From positions 1-61,642 of the forward strand of contig JAEZHJ010000035.1 in NCBI GenBank assembly GCA_023436925.1: a DNA stretch of 61,642 bases, given 5' to 3'. The notes beneath the pieces are model-generated. The model saw nothing but the letters and a program-made list of their open reading frames with translations. It did not search any database and was not told the origin of the DNA. Shown here piece by piece: positions 45,246 through 54,925 of this stretch. The stretch's first letter is position 1, and each line of letters begins with the position of its first letter. This DNA is from Actinomycetes bacterium. Its GTDB lineage: Bacteria; Actinomycetota; Actinomycetes; Propionibacteriales; Propionibacteriaceae. The position numbers and the translations under genes are program-made.

Positions 45246-46199
45246 TTGATCTCTACTGCACACCGGGTACGACTCAACGATGGCATCGACGGCAAGGACG
45301 CAGTCGGACTCTACCTCGACGGCATTGCCAAGACGCCCCTGCTCAATGCGGCCGAAGAGGTTGAACTTGCCCGTGCTATCGAGATCGGCCAGTACGCGCG
45401 CGCCATCCTCGAGGACAAGCTGACCGACGAGGAGTCCGCACTGCGCAAGGTGACCGCCACCCGCGAGGAGCTCGAGCAGCTCGTCGCCGAGGGCGATGCC
45501 GCCATGCAGCGCTTCATCACCGCGAACCTGCGGCTGGTCGTCTCCGTGGCACGCAAGTACGGACGCTCGCAGATGCCCCTGCTGGATCTGGTGCAGGAGG
45601 GCAACACCGGGCTGATCCGCGCGGTCGAGAAGTTCGACTTCAGCAAGGGCTTCAAGTTCTCCACCTACGCCACCTGGTGGGTCCGCCAGTCGATCTCCCG
45701 CGGCATCGCCCAGCAGGGCCGGATCGTCCGCCTCCCGGTGCACGTCGCAGAGCAGGTCAACCAGGTCTCCGCCGTCCGCCGGACCCTGGAGCGCCGCTTC
45801 GGCCGGGAGCCCGAGCTGTCGGAGATCGCCGACGAGCTGGGCCTGCCGGAGGAGCAGATCATCGACCTGCTGCGCCTGGCCCGCGACCACGTGTCGCTGG
45901 ACGCCCCGGTCGAGGAGGACGGCGACACCGCGCTGGGCGACCTGCTCGCCCGGGAGATGAGCCCCGGACCCGACGAGATGGTGCTGGACGCCGAGGACCG
46001 GCAGCGGCTGGAGGGCATGCTCAGCACGTTGGACGAGCGCTCCGCCGATGTCGTCCGTCGCCGCTACGGCCTGCTGGACGGCCGTCAGGCCAAGCTGGCC
46101 GATATCGCCGCGATCTGGGGCATCACCGCCGAACGGGTGCGGCAGATCGAGCGTCACGCCATCACAAAGCTCCGACTCGAGTCGGAGGTTGCTGCCTAG
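45246..46199 (+). CDS. sigB: Primary-like RNA polymerase sigma factor SigB
   Basis: A second group sigma-70 factor, 317 residues, lacking the acidic region 1.1 of SigA. Region 1.2 is DAVGLYLDGIAKTPLLNAAEEVE; region 2 holds LRLVVSVARKYGRSQM, LDLVQEGNTGLIRAVEKFDFSKGFKFSTYATWWVRQSI; region 4 ends AAIWGITAERVRQIERHAITKLR. In mycobacteria SigB drives stress and stationary-phase genes from SigA-like promoters. I use the TTG at 45246 because AAAGGA lies seven bases upstream; a start 30 bases earlier is possible but lacks a site. A 12-base palindrome upstream may control it. Confidence 0.93.
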   Translation: MISTAHRVRLNDGIDGKDAVGLYLDGIAKTPLLNAAEEVELARAIEIGQYARAILEDKLTDEESALRKVTATREELEQLVAEGDAAMQRFITANLRLVVSVARKYGRSQMPLLDLVQEGNTGLIRAVEKFDFSKGFKFSTYATWWVRQSISRGIAQQGRIVRLPVHVAEQVNQVSAVRRTLERRFGREPELSEIADELGLPEEQIIDLLRLARDHVSLDAPVEEDGDTALGDLLAREMSPGPDEMVLDAEDRQRLEGMLSTLDERSADVVRRRYGLLDGRQAKLADIAAIWGITAERVRQIERHAITKLRLESEVAA

Positions 46200-46214
46200 A
46201 GTCAACAGCGACCA

Positions 46215-46241
46215 CGGCGCCCTGCCTCGCGCAGGGCGCCG
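46215..46241. terminator. Terminator between sigB and tesB
   Basis: A perfect 11-base-pair stem CGGCGCCCTGC with its complement and a five-base loop lies 15 bases after the sigB stop and 15 bases after the end of the convergent thioesterase gene. Confidence 0.75.
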
Positions 46242-46256
46242 ACTGCTGTCTGCGGA

Positions 46257-47129
46257 CTAGCGCAGGCCGGCCACCGCAGCCGGATCGGTCAGCCGGATCA
46301 GGCCCTCCTGGGCGCAGGAGGCGACCAACTGGCCGCCGGAGAACAGCCGCCCGAACGAGAAGCCGAGACCCGCGGAGGCCGACGGTGAGACCTGGTCGTA
46401 GAGCAGCCACTGGTCGGCCCGGGCAGCCCGGTGGAACCACATCGCGTGGTTGATCGACGCCGCCTGCATGCCGGGGCCGGCGAACTCGACCGGGTGGGGC
46501 ACGGTGCTCACCGCGAGCAGGGTCAGGTCGGACAGGTAGGCCAGCACCGCCTGGTGCAGCCGCGGGTCGCCCGGCAGTTGGCTCTCGGCCCGCACCCACA
46601 CCTTCATGGCGGCGTCGCGGTCCCCTGCCCTCGCGGTGTCGGAGGCGAACCTCGTCTCCAGCACGCCCCACTCCTGCTGCCAGGCCTCCACCGTCCGACG
46701 AGAGCGGGCTCCCAGCACCTCCGACAGCGGCGGGCAGTCCTCGGGTGCCGGCACCCCGGCCGGGGCCGCGTCGGCGTGGTTCAGGCCGGGCTCCAGCAGG
46801 TGGAAGGAGGCGGCCAGGAAGAAGATCAGCCGGCCGTCCTGGCTGGCCTCCACCCGGCGGGTGGAGAACGTGCGGCCGTCGCGCAGTTCGTCGATCCGGT
46901 AGCTGATCGGCACCCCCGCCAGACCTGGGCGCAGGAAGTAGGCCGACAGCGAGTGCGCGCGGCGATCGTCGGGAACGGTGCGATAGGCGGCGGTGAGGGC
47001 CTGGGCGAGGACCTGGCCGCCGAAGACGCGCTGCCGGGCCGACGTCTCATCGGCCGCGCCGGTGAACTCGTGGTCGGCGCGTTGCTCGAGATCCAGCAGT
47101 GCGATCAGCTGGTCGACTGTCTTGGGCAC
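46257..47129 (-). CDS. tesB: Acyl-CoA thioesterase II
   Basis: Hydrolyses acyl-CoA to free acid and CoA. The 290-residue protein is a double hotdog TesB type, with RVFGGQVLAQAL near residues 33-44, HSLSAYFLRPG, and the C-terminal hotdog with ASINHAMWFHR (the conserved catalytic-region Asn/His/Asp area) and QLVASCAQEGLIR at the end. It starts with a GTG three bases after the stop of the PAC2 gene and is probably translated from the same mRNA. The physiological acyl chain is unknown. Confidence 0.92.
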   Translation of the reverse strand: MPKTVDQLIALLDLEQRADHEFTGAADETSARQRVFGGQVLAQALTAAYRTVPDDRRAHSLSAYFLRPGLAGVPISYRIDELRDGRTFSTRRVEASQDGRLIFFLAASFHLLEPGLNHADAAPAGVPAPEDCPPLSEVLGARSRRTVEAWQQEWGVLETRFASDTARAGDRDAAMKVWVRAESQLPGDPRLHQAVLAYLSDLTLLAVSTVPHPVEFAGPGMQAASINHAMWFHRAARADQWLLYDQVSPSASAGLGFSFGRLFSGGQLVASCAQEGLIRLTDPAAVAGLR

Positions 47130-47132
47130 CGC

Positions 47133-48032
47133 TCAGCGCCGGTAGTCGGGCGGCGGATCCTGCTCGGCGAGGAATTGCTCGACGGCAGCGCCGATCTCTT
47201 CAGCACTGGGGACCCGTGGGGTGGCGCTGGCGCGCAGCTGGTCGTACTGCTCCTCCAGGGCCGTCACGACGGCGGGGAAGTCGGCGTCGTCGGCGGTCTC
47301 GGTGGCGATGCTGGCCAGGTTGGCCGCCACGCGCTCGGTGAGGTCGGCGGTCGGGAACTCCAGGCCGGTGGCCTCCGCGATCCGGGCCAGCACCGCGGCG
47401 GTGGCTTGCGGGAACGCGGTCTGCGCCAGGTAGTGCGGCACATGGGCGACGAAGCCGCGGCCGAGCAGGCCCGCCTCGCCGGCGCGGAACTCCAGCATGT
47501 GGGAGAAGCTGCCCGGAAGCTGCACGCGGTCGATCCACATCGGGTTTCCGGTGATCACGCTCGGGTCGGTGGCGTGCGCGGTGACCAGGGTGGGCCGGGT
47601 GTGCGGCACCGCCATCGGCACTCCCCCGACGCTGATCACGCTGGAGACGTCCAGCCGCTTGGCCAGGTCGAGCAGGGCGGCGCAGACGCGGTTCCACTGC
47701 GTGTCGGGCTCCGGGCCGGTGAGCAGCAGGAACGGCGTGCCCTGGGCGTCCAGCAGCTTGTAGAGCACCAGCTCGTAATCGGTCAGCGAAACCCAGTGGT
47801 TGGTGTCGAACACCATCTGGGGCCGGCGGGACCGGTAGTCGTGCAGCTGGTCGTGGTCGAACTCGACCAGGACCTCACTCTCGCACTGCTCGAGGAGGTA
47901 CCGGCCGGTGCTGTGGATGACCGCACCGGCGTCGATGTAGCCGTCCAGAGTGTGCAGCAGGGGCGGCGTGTGCCCGCCCAGGGACTCAAGGACATCCTGG
48001 TTGAGAGAGTAGAGCAGCCGCGGATCCAGCAC
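47133..48032 (-). CDS. PAC2-family protein
   Basis: A 299-residue protein of the PAC2 (proteasome-assembly chaperone-like) family common in actinobacteria. It shows the N-terminal LHTLDGYIDAGAVIHST segment and a C-terminal helical part rich in Ala and Glu (SAEEIGAAVEQFL). The role is unproven; some members have been linked to carboxylate-amine ligase or proteasome-related functions. I start at the GTG 48032 (first residues MLDPRLL) because TACAGT lies seven bases upstream, which would put the earlier GTG at 48041 inside the promoter. Confidence 0.85.
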   Translation of the reverse strand: MLDPRLLYSLNQDVLESLGGHTPPLLHTLDGYIDAGAVIHSTGRYLLEQCESEVLVEFDHDQLHDYRSRRPQMVFDTNHWVSLTDYELVLYKLLDAQGTPFLLLTGPEPDTQWNRVCAALLDLAKRLDVSSVISVGGVPMAVPHTRPTLVTAHATDPSVITGNPMWIDRVQLPGSFSHMLEFRAGEAGLLGRGFVAHVPHYLAQTAFPQATAAVLARIAEATGLEFPTADLTERVAANLASIATETADDADFPAVVTALEEQYDQLRASATPRVPSAEEIGAAVEQFLAEQDPPPDYRR

Positions 48033-48112
48033 GTCCGCCACTGTACCCGGCCGACCCCTTGAAGAGCCGGATTGCGCTCTCGGCGCAGTCGCCACGGACG
48101 CCTCCGACAGCC

Positions 48113-51100
48113 CTAGTGCCGGCCGGGAGCGACGGCTGCCAGCGCCGCTCGCACCCGCTTGGCCGAGACCGGCACGGCAGTGCCGAGGCCCTGGGCGAAC
48201 AGGCCGATCCGCAGCTCTTCCAGCAGCCAGCCCACCTCGGCCACGTCGTCCGGCAGCGGGCCGGCCGGGAAGGTCGCGCACAGCCGGGCGTAGTCGTCCT
48301 CGAGGTCGGTGATCACCTCGAGCGCGGACGCCTCCCGGCCCGGGTTGTTGCCCAGGGTGTCGAGGCGGCGGCGGACGGCCTGGAGGTAGACCGGTAGCCG
48401 GGGCCAGTGGGCGGGCGGGGTCGCCGCGATGAAGCCGGGATAGACCAGCCCGGCCAACTGCTCGGTGACGTCGCGACGGACCTGTTCTGGCAGCGCCGGC
48501 AGCCGCTGGCGCAGCTCGCCGTAGCTGATCAGGATCTCGCCCGTCGTGTCCACCGTCCGCTGCATGACGGGAGCCACGTCGGCGCGCACCACGTCGCGCA
48601 GCGCCGCGAAGGCGGTCGCGTCGCGCACCGCGGCCCAGTCCCGGGTCGCCACCTTGTCGCCGATCGCCTTCAGCCGGGCGTCGGCCAACAGCGCCGGCAC
48701 CGAGGGGTACGGCGAGGTCGCGAGGGCGAACTTGACCCGGTTCGACAGCCGCGAGACCACCCACGTCGTCGGGTCGGGAGTCGTCAGCGCGATCAGGCGG
48801 CACAGCCCCGCCCGGTGCGAGCGCAGCGCCGCCGGCTCGTCGGCGAAGACCTGGACGCCGACGCGCTCGCCCCGGTCGACCAGGGCCGGGTAGCCGACCA
48901 CGGGCCGGTCGATCCGGGGCGGCAGGGTGCCGAAGTCCCAGTCCGTGGCGCCGTCGTGCACGAGGTGGCCGGCGGCCCGGTTCAAGGTGGTGGAGACCTG
49001 CTCGCCGAGCTGATCGGCCAGCGCGGCGAGGTCCCGGCCGGCAACCGGGTCGGCATCCGGCCGCTCCACGATGAAGCGCACCTGGAGATGCTCGTCGACG
49101 GCGTCCGGCCGCCAGGCGTCGGCGGGCACCTGGGTGCCGGTCAGGGCGGTGATCGCCCGGCCCAGCGCGACGGCGAAGGACTCGGACTGGTCGGGCTCGT
49201 CCCCCAGCCACGCCACGGCGCGCCGCGCCGTGTCGGGGGCCGGGACGAGCTGGGCGCGCCACTGCTTGGGCAGGCCGCGGATCAGGGCGGTCGCCAGGTC
49301 CACCCGCAGGCCCGGCACCTGCCAGCTGAAGGTCTCGGGCCGAAGCCGGTTGAGTACCGCCAGCGGCACTGTCACGGTCACCCCATCGGTGCCCGAGCCC
49401 GGGTTGAAGCTGTAGTCGACCGGCAGTTCCAGGTCCTCCACCGACCAGCTGGAGGGGAACCCGGTCGCGTCCGCCTCGGACAGCAGGACGTCCTGCTGGG
49501 ACAGGTCGAGCAGGTGCTCGTCCTCCCGGCGGGCCTTGCGCCACCACGTGTCGAAGTGGGCCACGGAGACGATCCCGGCCGGGATCCGGGCGTCGTAGAA
49601 GGCGGCCAAGGCGGCGTCGTCGGCCAGCAGGTCGAGCCGACGGGTGCGCTCGGCGAGGTCGGCCGCCTCCTGCCTGACCTGCTGGTTGCGGGCCCAGAAG
49701 TGGTGGCGGGTGTGCCACTGCCCCTCGACCAGGGCGGACTGGATGAACACCTCACGGGCCACCACCGGGTCGATCCCGCCGTAGGAGACCGTCCGTCCGG
49801 CGATGATCGGGATGCCGAGCAGGGTGACCCGCTCGGTGGCGACGCACTGTCCACCGCGCGCCGACCAGCGCGGTTCGGAGTAGCTGCGGCTCAACAGGTG
49901 GCCGCCGACCTGCTCGACCCACGCGGCCTCGATGGGGGCGACGGTGCGCGCCCACAGCCGGGAGGTCTCCACGAGCTCGACGGCCATCACCAGGGGTGGC
50001 CGGGTTCGGGCGGCACTGGATCCGGGGTTGATTGCGAAGCGCGATCCGCGTGCCCCCAGGTACTCCGGCGGCCCGGCCTTGCGACGGGCTCGCTGGCCCC
50101 CGCTCGGCGCCGGCGGGGTCTCGAGCAGGCCGACGTGGGAGAGCAGCCCGGAGAGGACCGCGATATGGACCTTGTCCAGCCCGGCCGGCGTGGTGTTCCG
50201 GTTCATCTTGAGGTCGTCGCAGGCCTGTCGCAGCTGGGTGTGCAGGTCCTGCCACTCCCGCACCCGCAGGAAGTTCAGGAACTCGGCGCGGCACAGCCGC
50301 CGGAAGGCGTTGCCGCTGAGCGCGTGCCGGCGCTCTCGCAGGTACTGCCACAGCCGCAGCAGGGCGGCGATGTCAGACCCGTCCGGGGTGGCCTCCTCGT
50401 CACCGGTGGTCAGTGGTGCCCAGAACCGCCGGTGGGCGGCGTCGGCGGCGGGCTGGGCGTCGGCCGGGCGCTCCCTGGGGTCCTGGATCGCCAGGCCCGC
50501 GGCGATCGCCTGCACCTCGCGCAGGCAGCCCAGCCGCTCCGCCTCGACCAGCATCCTGCCCAGTCGGGGGTCGACCGGAAGCCGGGCGAGCCGCCGTCCG
50601 ACCTCGGTGAGCCTGGTGCCGGCCCGCTTGCCCTCGGCGAGGGCACCCAGTTCCTGCAGCAGGCGGATGCCGTCTCGGACCTGGCTGCGGTCGGGCGGTT
50701 CCAGGAAGGGGAAGTCGACGATGTCGCCCAGCCGGGCGTCGGCCATCTGGAGGATGACCGAGGCGAGGTTGGTGCGCAGGATCTCCGGCTCGGTGTACTC
50801 CGGCCGGGACAGGTAGTCCTCCTCGGAGTACAGCCGGATGCAGATTCCGGGACCGAGCCGGCCGCAGCGGCCCGCCCGCTGGTTGGCCGAGGCCTGCGAG
50901 ATCGGCTCGATCGGCAGCCGCTGCACCTTGGTCCGCGCCGAGTAGCGCGAGATCCGCGCGAAGCCGGTGTCGATCACGTACCGGATGCCCGGCACCGTCA
51001 GGGAGGTCTCGGCGACGTTGGTGGCCAGGACGATTCGGCGGCCGGTGTGCGGGGTGAAGACGCGGTGCTGCTCGGCTGCCGAGAGCCGGGCGTAGAGCGG

Positions 51101-51895
51101 GAGAACCTCGGTGAAGCGCAGGTTCAGCGCCCCGATCGCATCCGCGGTGTCGCGGATCTCCCGCTCCCCGGAGCAGAACACCAGCACGTCGCCGGCGGGC
51201 TCGGCATCGAGCTCACGGACGGCGGTGCACACCGCGTCGATCAGGTCCGGGTCGGAGTCGGCATTCTCCAGCACCGGACGATAGCGGACCTCGACCGGGT
51301 AGGTACGGCCGGGGATCTCGACGACCGGGGCGTCGTCGAAATGGGCGGCGAACCGCTCGGTGTCGATCGTCGCGGAGGTGACCAGCACCCGCAGGTCGGG
51401 CCGCCGCGGGAGCAACTGCTTGAGGTAGCCCAGCAGGAAGTCGATGTTGAGCGAGCGTTCGTGCGCCTCGTCGATGATGATCGTGTCGTAGCGGCGCAGG
51501 TCCCGGTCGTGGCTGATCTCGGCGAGCATGATGCCGTCCGTCATCACCTTGATCCGGGTGGCGCGCGAGGTCCGCGACGTGAACCGCACCTGGTAGCCGA
51601 CGGTCTGGCCGAGCTGGGACTCCCCCAGCTCCTCGGCGATCCGTTCCGCGACCGTGCGGGCGGCGATCCGCCGGGGCTGGGTGTGGCCGATCCGCTTCCG
51701 CCCGGCGAGCAGGCAGATCTTCGGCAGCTGGGTGGTCTTGCCCGAGCCGGTGGCACCGGCCACCACGACCACCTGGTTGTCACGGATCAGCCGGCGGATC
51801 GCATCCACCTGGCTGGTGATCGGCAGGGCCGGGTCGAAGTTGATCCGGACCGGCTCGGCGACCTCAGGACTCGGGATCGGGGACCCGCCGCTCAA
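48113..51895 (-). CDS. hrpA: HrpA-type DEAH-box ATP-dependent RNA helicase
   Basis: A 1260-residue SF2 helicase close to E. coli HrpA (1300 residues). It shows Walker A VAGATGSGKTTQLPK near residue 40-55, the DEAH box in IIIDEAHERSLNIDF, SAT in VLVTSATIDTERF, and the C-terminal motif QRAGRCGRLGPG. A helicase-associated domain and OB fold follow, then a ~500-residue C-terminal extension typical of HrpA. In E. coli HrpA rescues stalled ribosomes. The TTG at 51895 overlaps the TGA of the stress protein gene by four bases (TTGA), so translation is coupled. A longer frame upstream is antisense-like and rejected. Confidence 0.93.
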   Translation of the reverse strand: MSGGSPIPSPEVAEPVRINFDPALPITSQVDAIRRLIRDNQVVVVAGATGSGKTTQLPKICLLAGRKRIGHTQPRRIAARTVAERIAEELGESQLGQTVGYQVRFTSRTSRATRIKVMTDGIMLAEISHDRDLRRYDTIIIDEAHERSLNIDFLLGYLKQLLPRRPDLRVLVTSATIDTERFAAHFDDAPVVEIPGRTYPVEVRYRPVLENADSDPDLIDAVCTAVRELDAEPAGDVLVFCSGEREIRDTADAIGALNLRFTEVLPLYARLSAAEQHRVFTPHTGRRIVLATNVAETSLTVPGIRYVIDTGFARISRYSARTKVQRLPIEPISQASANQRAGRCGRLGPGICIRLYSEEDYLSRPEYTEPEILRTNLASVILQMADARLGDIVDFPFLEPPDRSQVRDGIRLLQELGALAEGKRAGTRLTEVGRRLARLPVDPRLGRMLVEAERLGCLREVQAIAAGLAIQDPRERPADAQPAADAAHRRFWAPLTTGDEEATPDGSDIAALLRLWQYLRERRHALSGNAFRRLCRAEFLNFLRVREWQDLHTQLRQACDDLKMNRNTTPAGLDKVHIAVLSGLLSHVGLLETPPAPSGGQRARRKAGPPEYLGARGSRFAINPGSSAARTRPPLVMAVELVETSRLWARTVAPIEAAWVEQVGGHLLSRSYSEPRWSARGGQCVATERVTLLGIPIIAGRTVSYGGIDPVVAREVFIQSALVEGQWHTRHHFWARNQQVRQEAADLAERTRRLDLLADDAALAAFYDARIPAGIVSVAHFDTWWRKARREDEHLLDLSQQDVLLSEADATGFPSSWSVEDLELPVDYSFNPGSGTDGVTVTVPLAVLNRLRPETFSWQVPGLRVDLATALIRGLPKQWRAQLVPAPDTARRAVAWLGDEPDQSESFAVALGRAITALTGTQVPADAWRPDAVDEHLQVRFIVERPDADPVAGRDLAALADQLGEQVSTTLNRAAGHLVHDGATDWDFGTLPPRIDRPVVGYPALVDRGERVGVQVFADEPAALRSHRAGLCRLIALTTPDPTTWVVSRLSNRVKFALATSPYPSVPALLADARLKAIGDKVATRDWAAVRDATAFAALRDVVRADVAPVMQRTVDTTGEILISYGELRQRLPALPEQVRRDVTEQLAGLVYPGFIAATPPAHWPRLPVYLQAVRRRLDTLGNNPGREASALEVITDLEDDYARLCATFPAGPLPDDVAEVGWLLEELRIGLFAQGLGTAVPVSAKRVRAALAAVAPGRH

Positions 51896-52791
51896 GATCC
51901 GTGGCTGTCGCGGGCCCGGATCGTCCCGACCGGGCACAGCGCGTGGGTCATCAGGCCCCGCGTCACGCCGCCGACGGAGTAGGTGGGGAACGAGGTGTGG
52001 ACCTCGACCACCACCAGGTCGAGATCCTCCGAGCGCTGGATCAGCACATCGAGCGGGTTGCCGTAGGACACGTCGAGGTCGATCTTCACACCGGGGTGCG
52101 CCTGCGCCAGCGGGCGGACCATCTCGGCGATCCGCTCCCGGGTGACCGCGATGAGCTCCTGCTCCACCTCGGGCGGCACCCCGCCGGAGCGGAACAGCCG
52201 GCCGGCTGCGGCCTTGGCAACGCTGATCACGACCACCGAGCCACCGTGCGCCTCGCACTCCTGCAGCGCCCACTCCAGGGCTATCGCCCCCTTGGCTGCG
52301 GTGTTCACCCCGACACCGATCACACCGGCGCGCTCGTCCCGCTGCCGCTGCTGGGCGCTGACGGCGATCACCGGGCAGTGCGAGGTGCCGGCCAGGCCGA
52401 CCGCGGTCGAGCCGACGAAGGCGCGCTCGCCCTCGACCACCGAACGGCAGCCGATCACGATCAGGGAGGCGGCCTCGCTGTGCCGGGCAAGGACGGCGGC
52501 CGGATTGCCCAGCCCGACGTCGGTGCGGATCCGGTCGCGGGCGACCCCCTCCTGGGCGGCCTGCTCGACCGCGCCGGCCAGCAGGTCCAGGGCGGCTGCG
52601 CGGATCGTGTCGGGGTCGAAGACGACTCCCCAGGCGCTGTTGAGCACCATGTCGTCGACGGCGTTGACGAGGACGAGGTCAGCGTCGCGCGCGATCGCCT
52701 CGGCGGCACCGTGGTGCAGCGCGCGGTCGGCGTCCTCGGAGCCGTCGTAGCCGACGATCACCCGGGCCGGGCCCTCGTAGGGTCGCAACAT
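51892..52791 (-). CDS. Universal stress protein, two tandem Usp domains
   Basis: A 299-residue protein with two UspA folds. The first ends with the ATP-binding-type GCRSVVEGERAFVGSTAVGL region; the second is more divergent (VHTSFPTYSVGGVTRGLMTHA). The start at 52791 has a GGAAGGAT ribosome site and begins MLRPYEGPARVIVGYDGSEDA, the usual strand-1 pattern. The gene sits in a unit with the upstream FMN-binding-type protein and the downstream hrpA. Tandem Usp proteins of this type often bind ATP; the role is not defined. Confidence 0.9.
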   Translation of the reverse strand: MLRPYEGPARVIVGYDGSEDADRALHHGAAEAIARDADLVLVNAVDDMVLNSAWGVVFDPDTIRAAALDLLAGAVEQAAQEGVARDRIRTDVGLGNPAAVLARHSEAASLIVIGCRSVVEGERAFVGSTAVGLAGTSHCPVIAVSAQQRQRDERAGVIGVGVNTAAKGAIALEWALQECEAHGGSVVVISVAKAAAGRLFRSGGVPPEVEQELIAVTRERIAEMVRPLAQAHPGVKIDLDVSYGNPLDVLIQRSEDLDLVVVEVHTSFPTYSVGGVTRGLMTHALCPVGTIRARDSHGS

Positions 52792-52807
52792 CACCGGATC
52801 CTTCCTC

Positions 52808-53197
52808 TCAGCTGGCCGCGACCGCGCGGCCGGAATAGCCCGACGGGGTGATCGACACCACGACCGGGCGCTCACCGGGCGCCCAAGGCTGGGTCAGCCG
52901 ACCCTCCATGGGCTCGCCGGGGCCGCTGGTGCCCTGTACGAGGACGCTCCAGCCGGTCTGCGTCTCGGCGTCGATGTCGTCGATCTCGAAGCCCACCTCA
53001 TGGGGCCGGGTGAGCTGGGAGAGCATCGAGCCGGCACCGGTCCGCAGGACGATCCGGTTGTCGATGAACACATAGGACACCGGTAGTACCTGAATACCCG
53101 AAGAGCCCAGCCACGACACCCGACCCAGGCTGTGTTCGCGAAGCAACAGACGACACTCGTCGGGCGACAGTGGCGTGTTGTGGCCGGTGGCTTCCAT
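52808..53197 (-). CDS. Pyridoxamine 5'-phosphate oxidase-like FMN-binding split-barrel protein
   Basis: A 129-residue small split-barrel protein. It has the pattern LGRVSWLGSSGIQVLPVSYVFIDNRIVLRTGAGSML of PNPOx-like proteins that bind FMN, F420 or heme, followed by EIDDIDAETQTGWSVLVQG. TAACGT lies seven bases before the ATG at 53197, supporting a leaderless start. The GTG nine bases earlier overlaps the promoter. It heads the Usp-hrpA unit. The substrate is unknown. Confidence 0.85.
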   Translation of the reverse strand: MEATGHNTPLSPDECRLLLREHSLGRVSWLGSSGIQVLPVSYVFIDNRIVLRTGAGSMLSQLTRPHEVGFEIDDIDAETQTGWSVLVQGTSGPGEPMEGRLTQPWAPGERPVVVSITPSGYSGRAVAAS

Positions 53198-53229
53198 CCA
53201 GGCCACGTTAGCGAATCAGTGCCGCTTCG

Positions 53230-54144
53230 TCAGCCGTCCGCGCTGAAGGAGGTACGGCCGCGTAGCCGCTGCGCGAGTTCCTCGTCCATCTCATCGGCCA
53301 CCACGGTCACCGTCCGCAGCGCCTGGTGCAGGTGGGCGGGGACGAACGGGTAGGCCAGCACCGACATGCTGGCGAAGACCCGGTCGCGGATCAGCAGGAA
53401 CCGGACGAAGCGGGTCTGGGCGTTCAGGTCGCTGAGGAGCTCCATCGCGCGGCTGCGCCCCTCGATCTCGTGGACCAGCGGGGAGAAGACGATCACCTCG
53501 TGGGAGTCGCGGGTGCAGCGGACGAAGACCATCGCGCTGCCCACCCGGATCGCGAAGTCCCCGTCGGTGTCGGTGAACGGCTCGTACCCGAGCGCCTGCC
53601 CGAGTTCGGCCCGAACCAGCGACTCCAGGTGGCTGACCGAGGTCGGCACGAGTGCCTGGAGGTCCTCCTGGTCGTAGTCGGGGCGCGGCAACTCGCCCGG
53701 CGCGGGCGGGGCGAGCACCTCAGCCAGCTGGTCCGGGGACAAGAAGGCGGGGTGGCGGACCTGGAAGACCTCACGCAGGGCGGCCACGGCGCGGATGGCG
53801 ACCGCCTCGGAGTCCTCCTGCGGGGCCAGGAACCAGTGGTGCGGCCCGCCGTCCACCGACGGCGGCTCCCAGCCGAGGTCGGCCAGCTGCTGCAGGCCGG
53901 CGGCGTCCAGCTGGAAGTCCTCGCCGAGTTCGGCGTTGCCGGAGGCGACGGTCAGCAATTGGCGGTCCGGCCGGCAGGCGAACCGCACGAACGGGGAGGG
54001 GCCACGCGAGTCTCCGGCCAGTGATCCGAGGGTGAGGGTGCCACCGGGATCCATCACGGAGACGACCTCGCCCAACCGCTCGGTGAACCCGTCCCACGCT
54101 TCGGCAATGCTGCGATCCAGGTCGAAATCCAGCGGCATGTTCAT
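53230..54144 (-). CDS. YbjN-domain protein
   Basis: A 304-residue protein. The N-terminal half has a hydrophobic beta-rich domain with LGWEPPSVDGGPHHWFLAP, and the C-terminal half (residues ~165-290) resembles the YbjN/T3SS-chaperone-like fold (VRCTRDSHEVIVFSPLVHEIEGRSRAMELLSDLNAQ...FLLIRDRVFASMSVL). YbjN-like proteins are linked to stress and growth control, with unknown chemistry. A very good GGAAGGAGGTG ribosome site fixes the ATG at 54144. Confidence 0.8.
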   Translation of the reverse strand: MNMPLDFDLDRSIAEAWDGFTERLGEVVSVMDPGGTLTLGSLAGDSRGPSPFVRFACRPDRQLLTVASGNAELGEDFQLDAAGLQQLADLGWEPPSVDGGPHHWFLAPQEDSEAVAIRAVAALREVFQVRHPAFLSPDQLAEVLAPPAPGELPRPDYDQEDLQALVPTSVSHLESLVRAELGQALGYEPFTDTDGDFAIRVGSAMVFVRCTRDSHEVIVFSPLVHEIEGRSRAMELLSDLNAQTRFVRFLLIRDRVFASMSVLAYPFVPAHLHQALRTVTVVADEMDEELAQRLRGRTSFSADG

Positions 54145-54281
54145 CGGCACCTCCTTCCCACCGGTCCAACCTACGCGATGCCCCGGTGGCGCGCTCACCG
54201 GCGTCCGGCCCCCGATTCGCACCGGCTGGAGCGGTCTGGTTTACTGCGGGGCAGATTTGTGGGACCTGGAAGGATGGCGGA

Positions 54282-54755
54282 GTGGACCCCACCAAATGGG
54301 ATGTGCCCTTCCCCGTCATCTTCGCGGCCATGTTCGTGATCGTCTTCTGCCGCGCCGGGGCCACCTACTGGGTGGGACGGCTCGCCGCCGCCGGAGCACA
54401 TCGCACCCGGCTGGCGCGGTTGATGGAGTCGCCGCGCTACCTCAAGGCGATCCGCATGGTGAACGACTACGGCGCTCCGATCGTGGCCGTCTCCTTCATC
54501 ACGGTCGGGTTCCAGACCCTGGCCAATCTGGCGGCGGGTGGCACCCAGATGCCGCTGCCCCGCTACCTGCCGGCACTCGTCGTCGGCGGACTCGCCTGGG
54601 CCGGGATCTACTCCACCATCGGCTTCATCGGCTTCGAACTGATCGGCCGGTTGTACAACTACTCCCCCGGGCTGGCGATCGCCGCGCTGGTGGCTCTGGT
54701 CGGCGGCTACGTCTGCTTCATCGTGTGGCGGGCCCGTCGGCCGGTTCGCGACTGA
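54282..54755 (+). CDS. Small membrane protein, DedA/VTT-like
   Basis: A 157-residue protein with four transmembrane segments (near residues 10-30, 60-75, 90-115 and 130-150). The amphipathic segments VGRLAAAG and the FITVGFQTLANLAAGGTQMPLPRYLPALVVGGLAW block resemble the VTT domain of DedA proteins, possibly involved in lipid flipping. GGAAGGAT lies before the GTG at 54282. It is convergent with nrdJ. The family call is moderate. Confidence 0.7.
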   Translation: MDPTKWDVPFPVIFAAMFVIVFCRAGATYWVGRLAAAGAHRTRLARLMESPRYLKAIRMVNDYGAPIVAVSFITVGFQTLANLAAGGTQMPLPRYLPALVVGGLAWAGIYSTIGFIGFELIGRLYNYSPGLAIAALVALVGGYVCFIVWRARRPVRD

Positions 54756-54925
54756 GTCTGCTGCAGGCACCCGGTACGGGTTGTCCGGTGCCGTCCAGGA
54801 ATGCGGTGCGCTCCTGCCGCCACGGCGAGCAAGGAACTGGAGCGGGCCGAGTGGGGTTCCTGCCCGCCTGTCTCTACCTGATCCCGGTCCTTCTGTCCGG
54901 TCCGGGGAGGGTTCGCAGACAGGGA

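Noticed and set aside
48407..51982. 1191-codon open frame antisense to hrpA
   Set aside because: Composition-driven frame with no motifs. The minus strand encodes a complete DEAH helicase.
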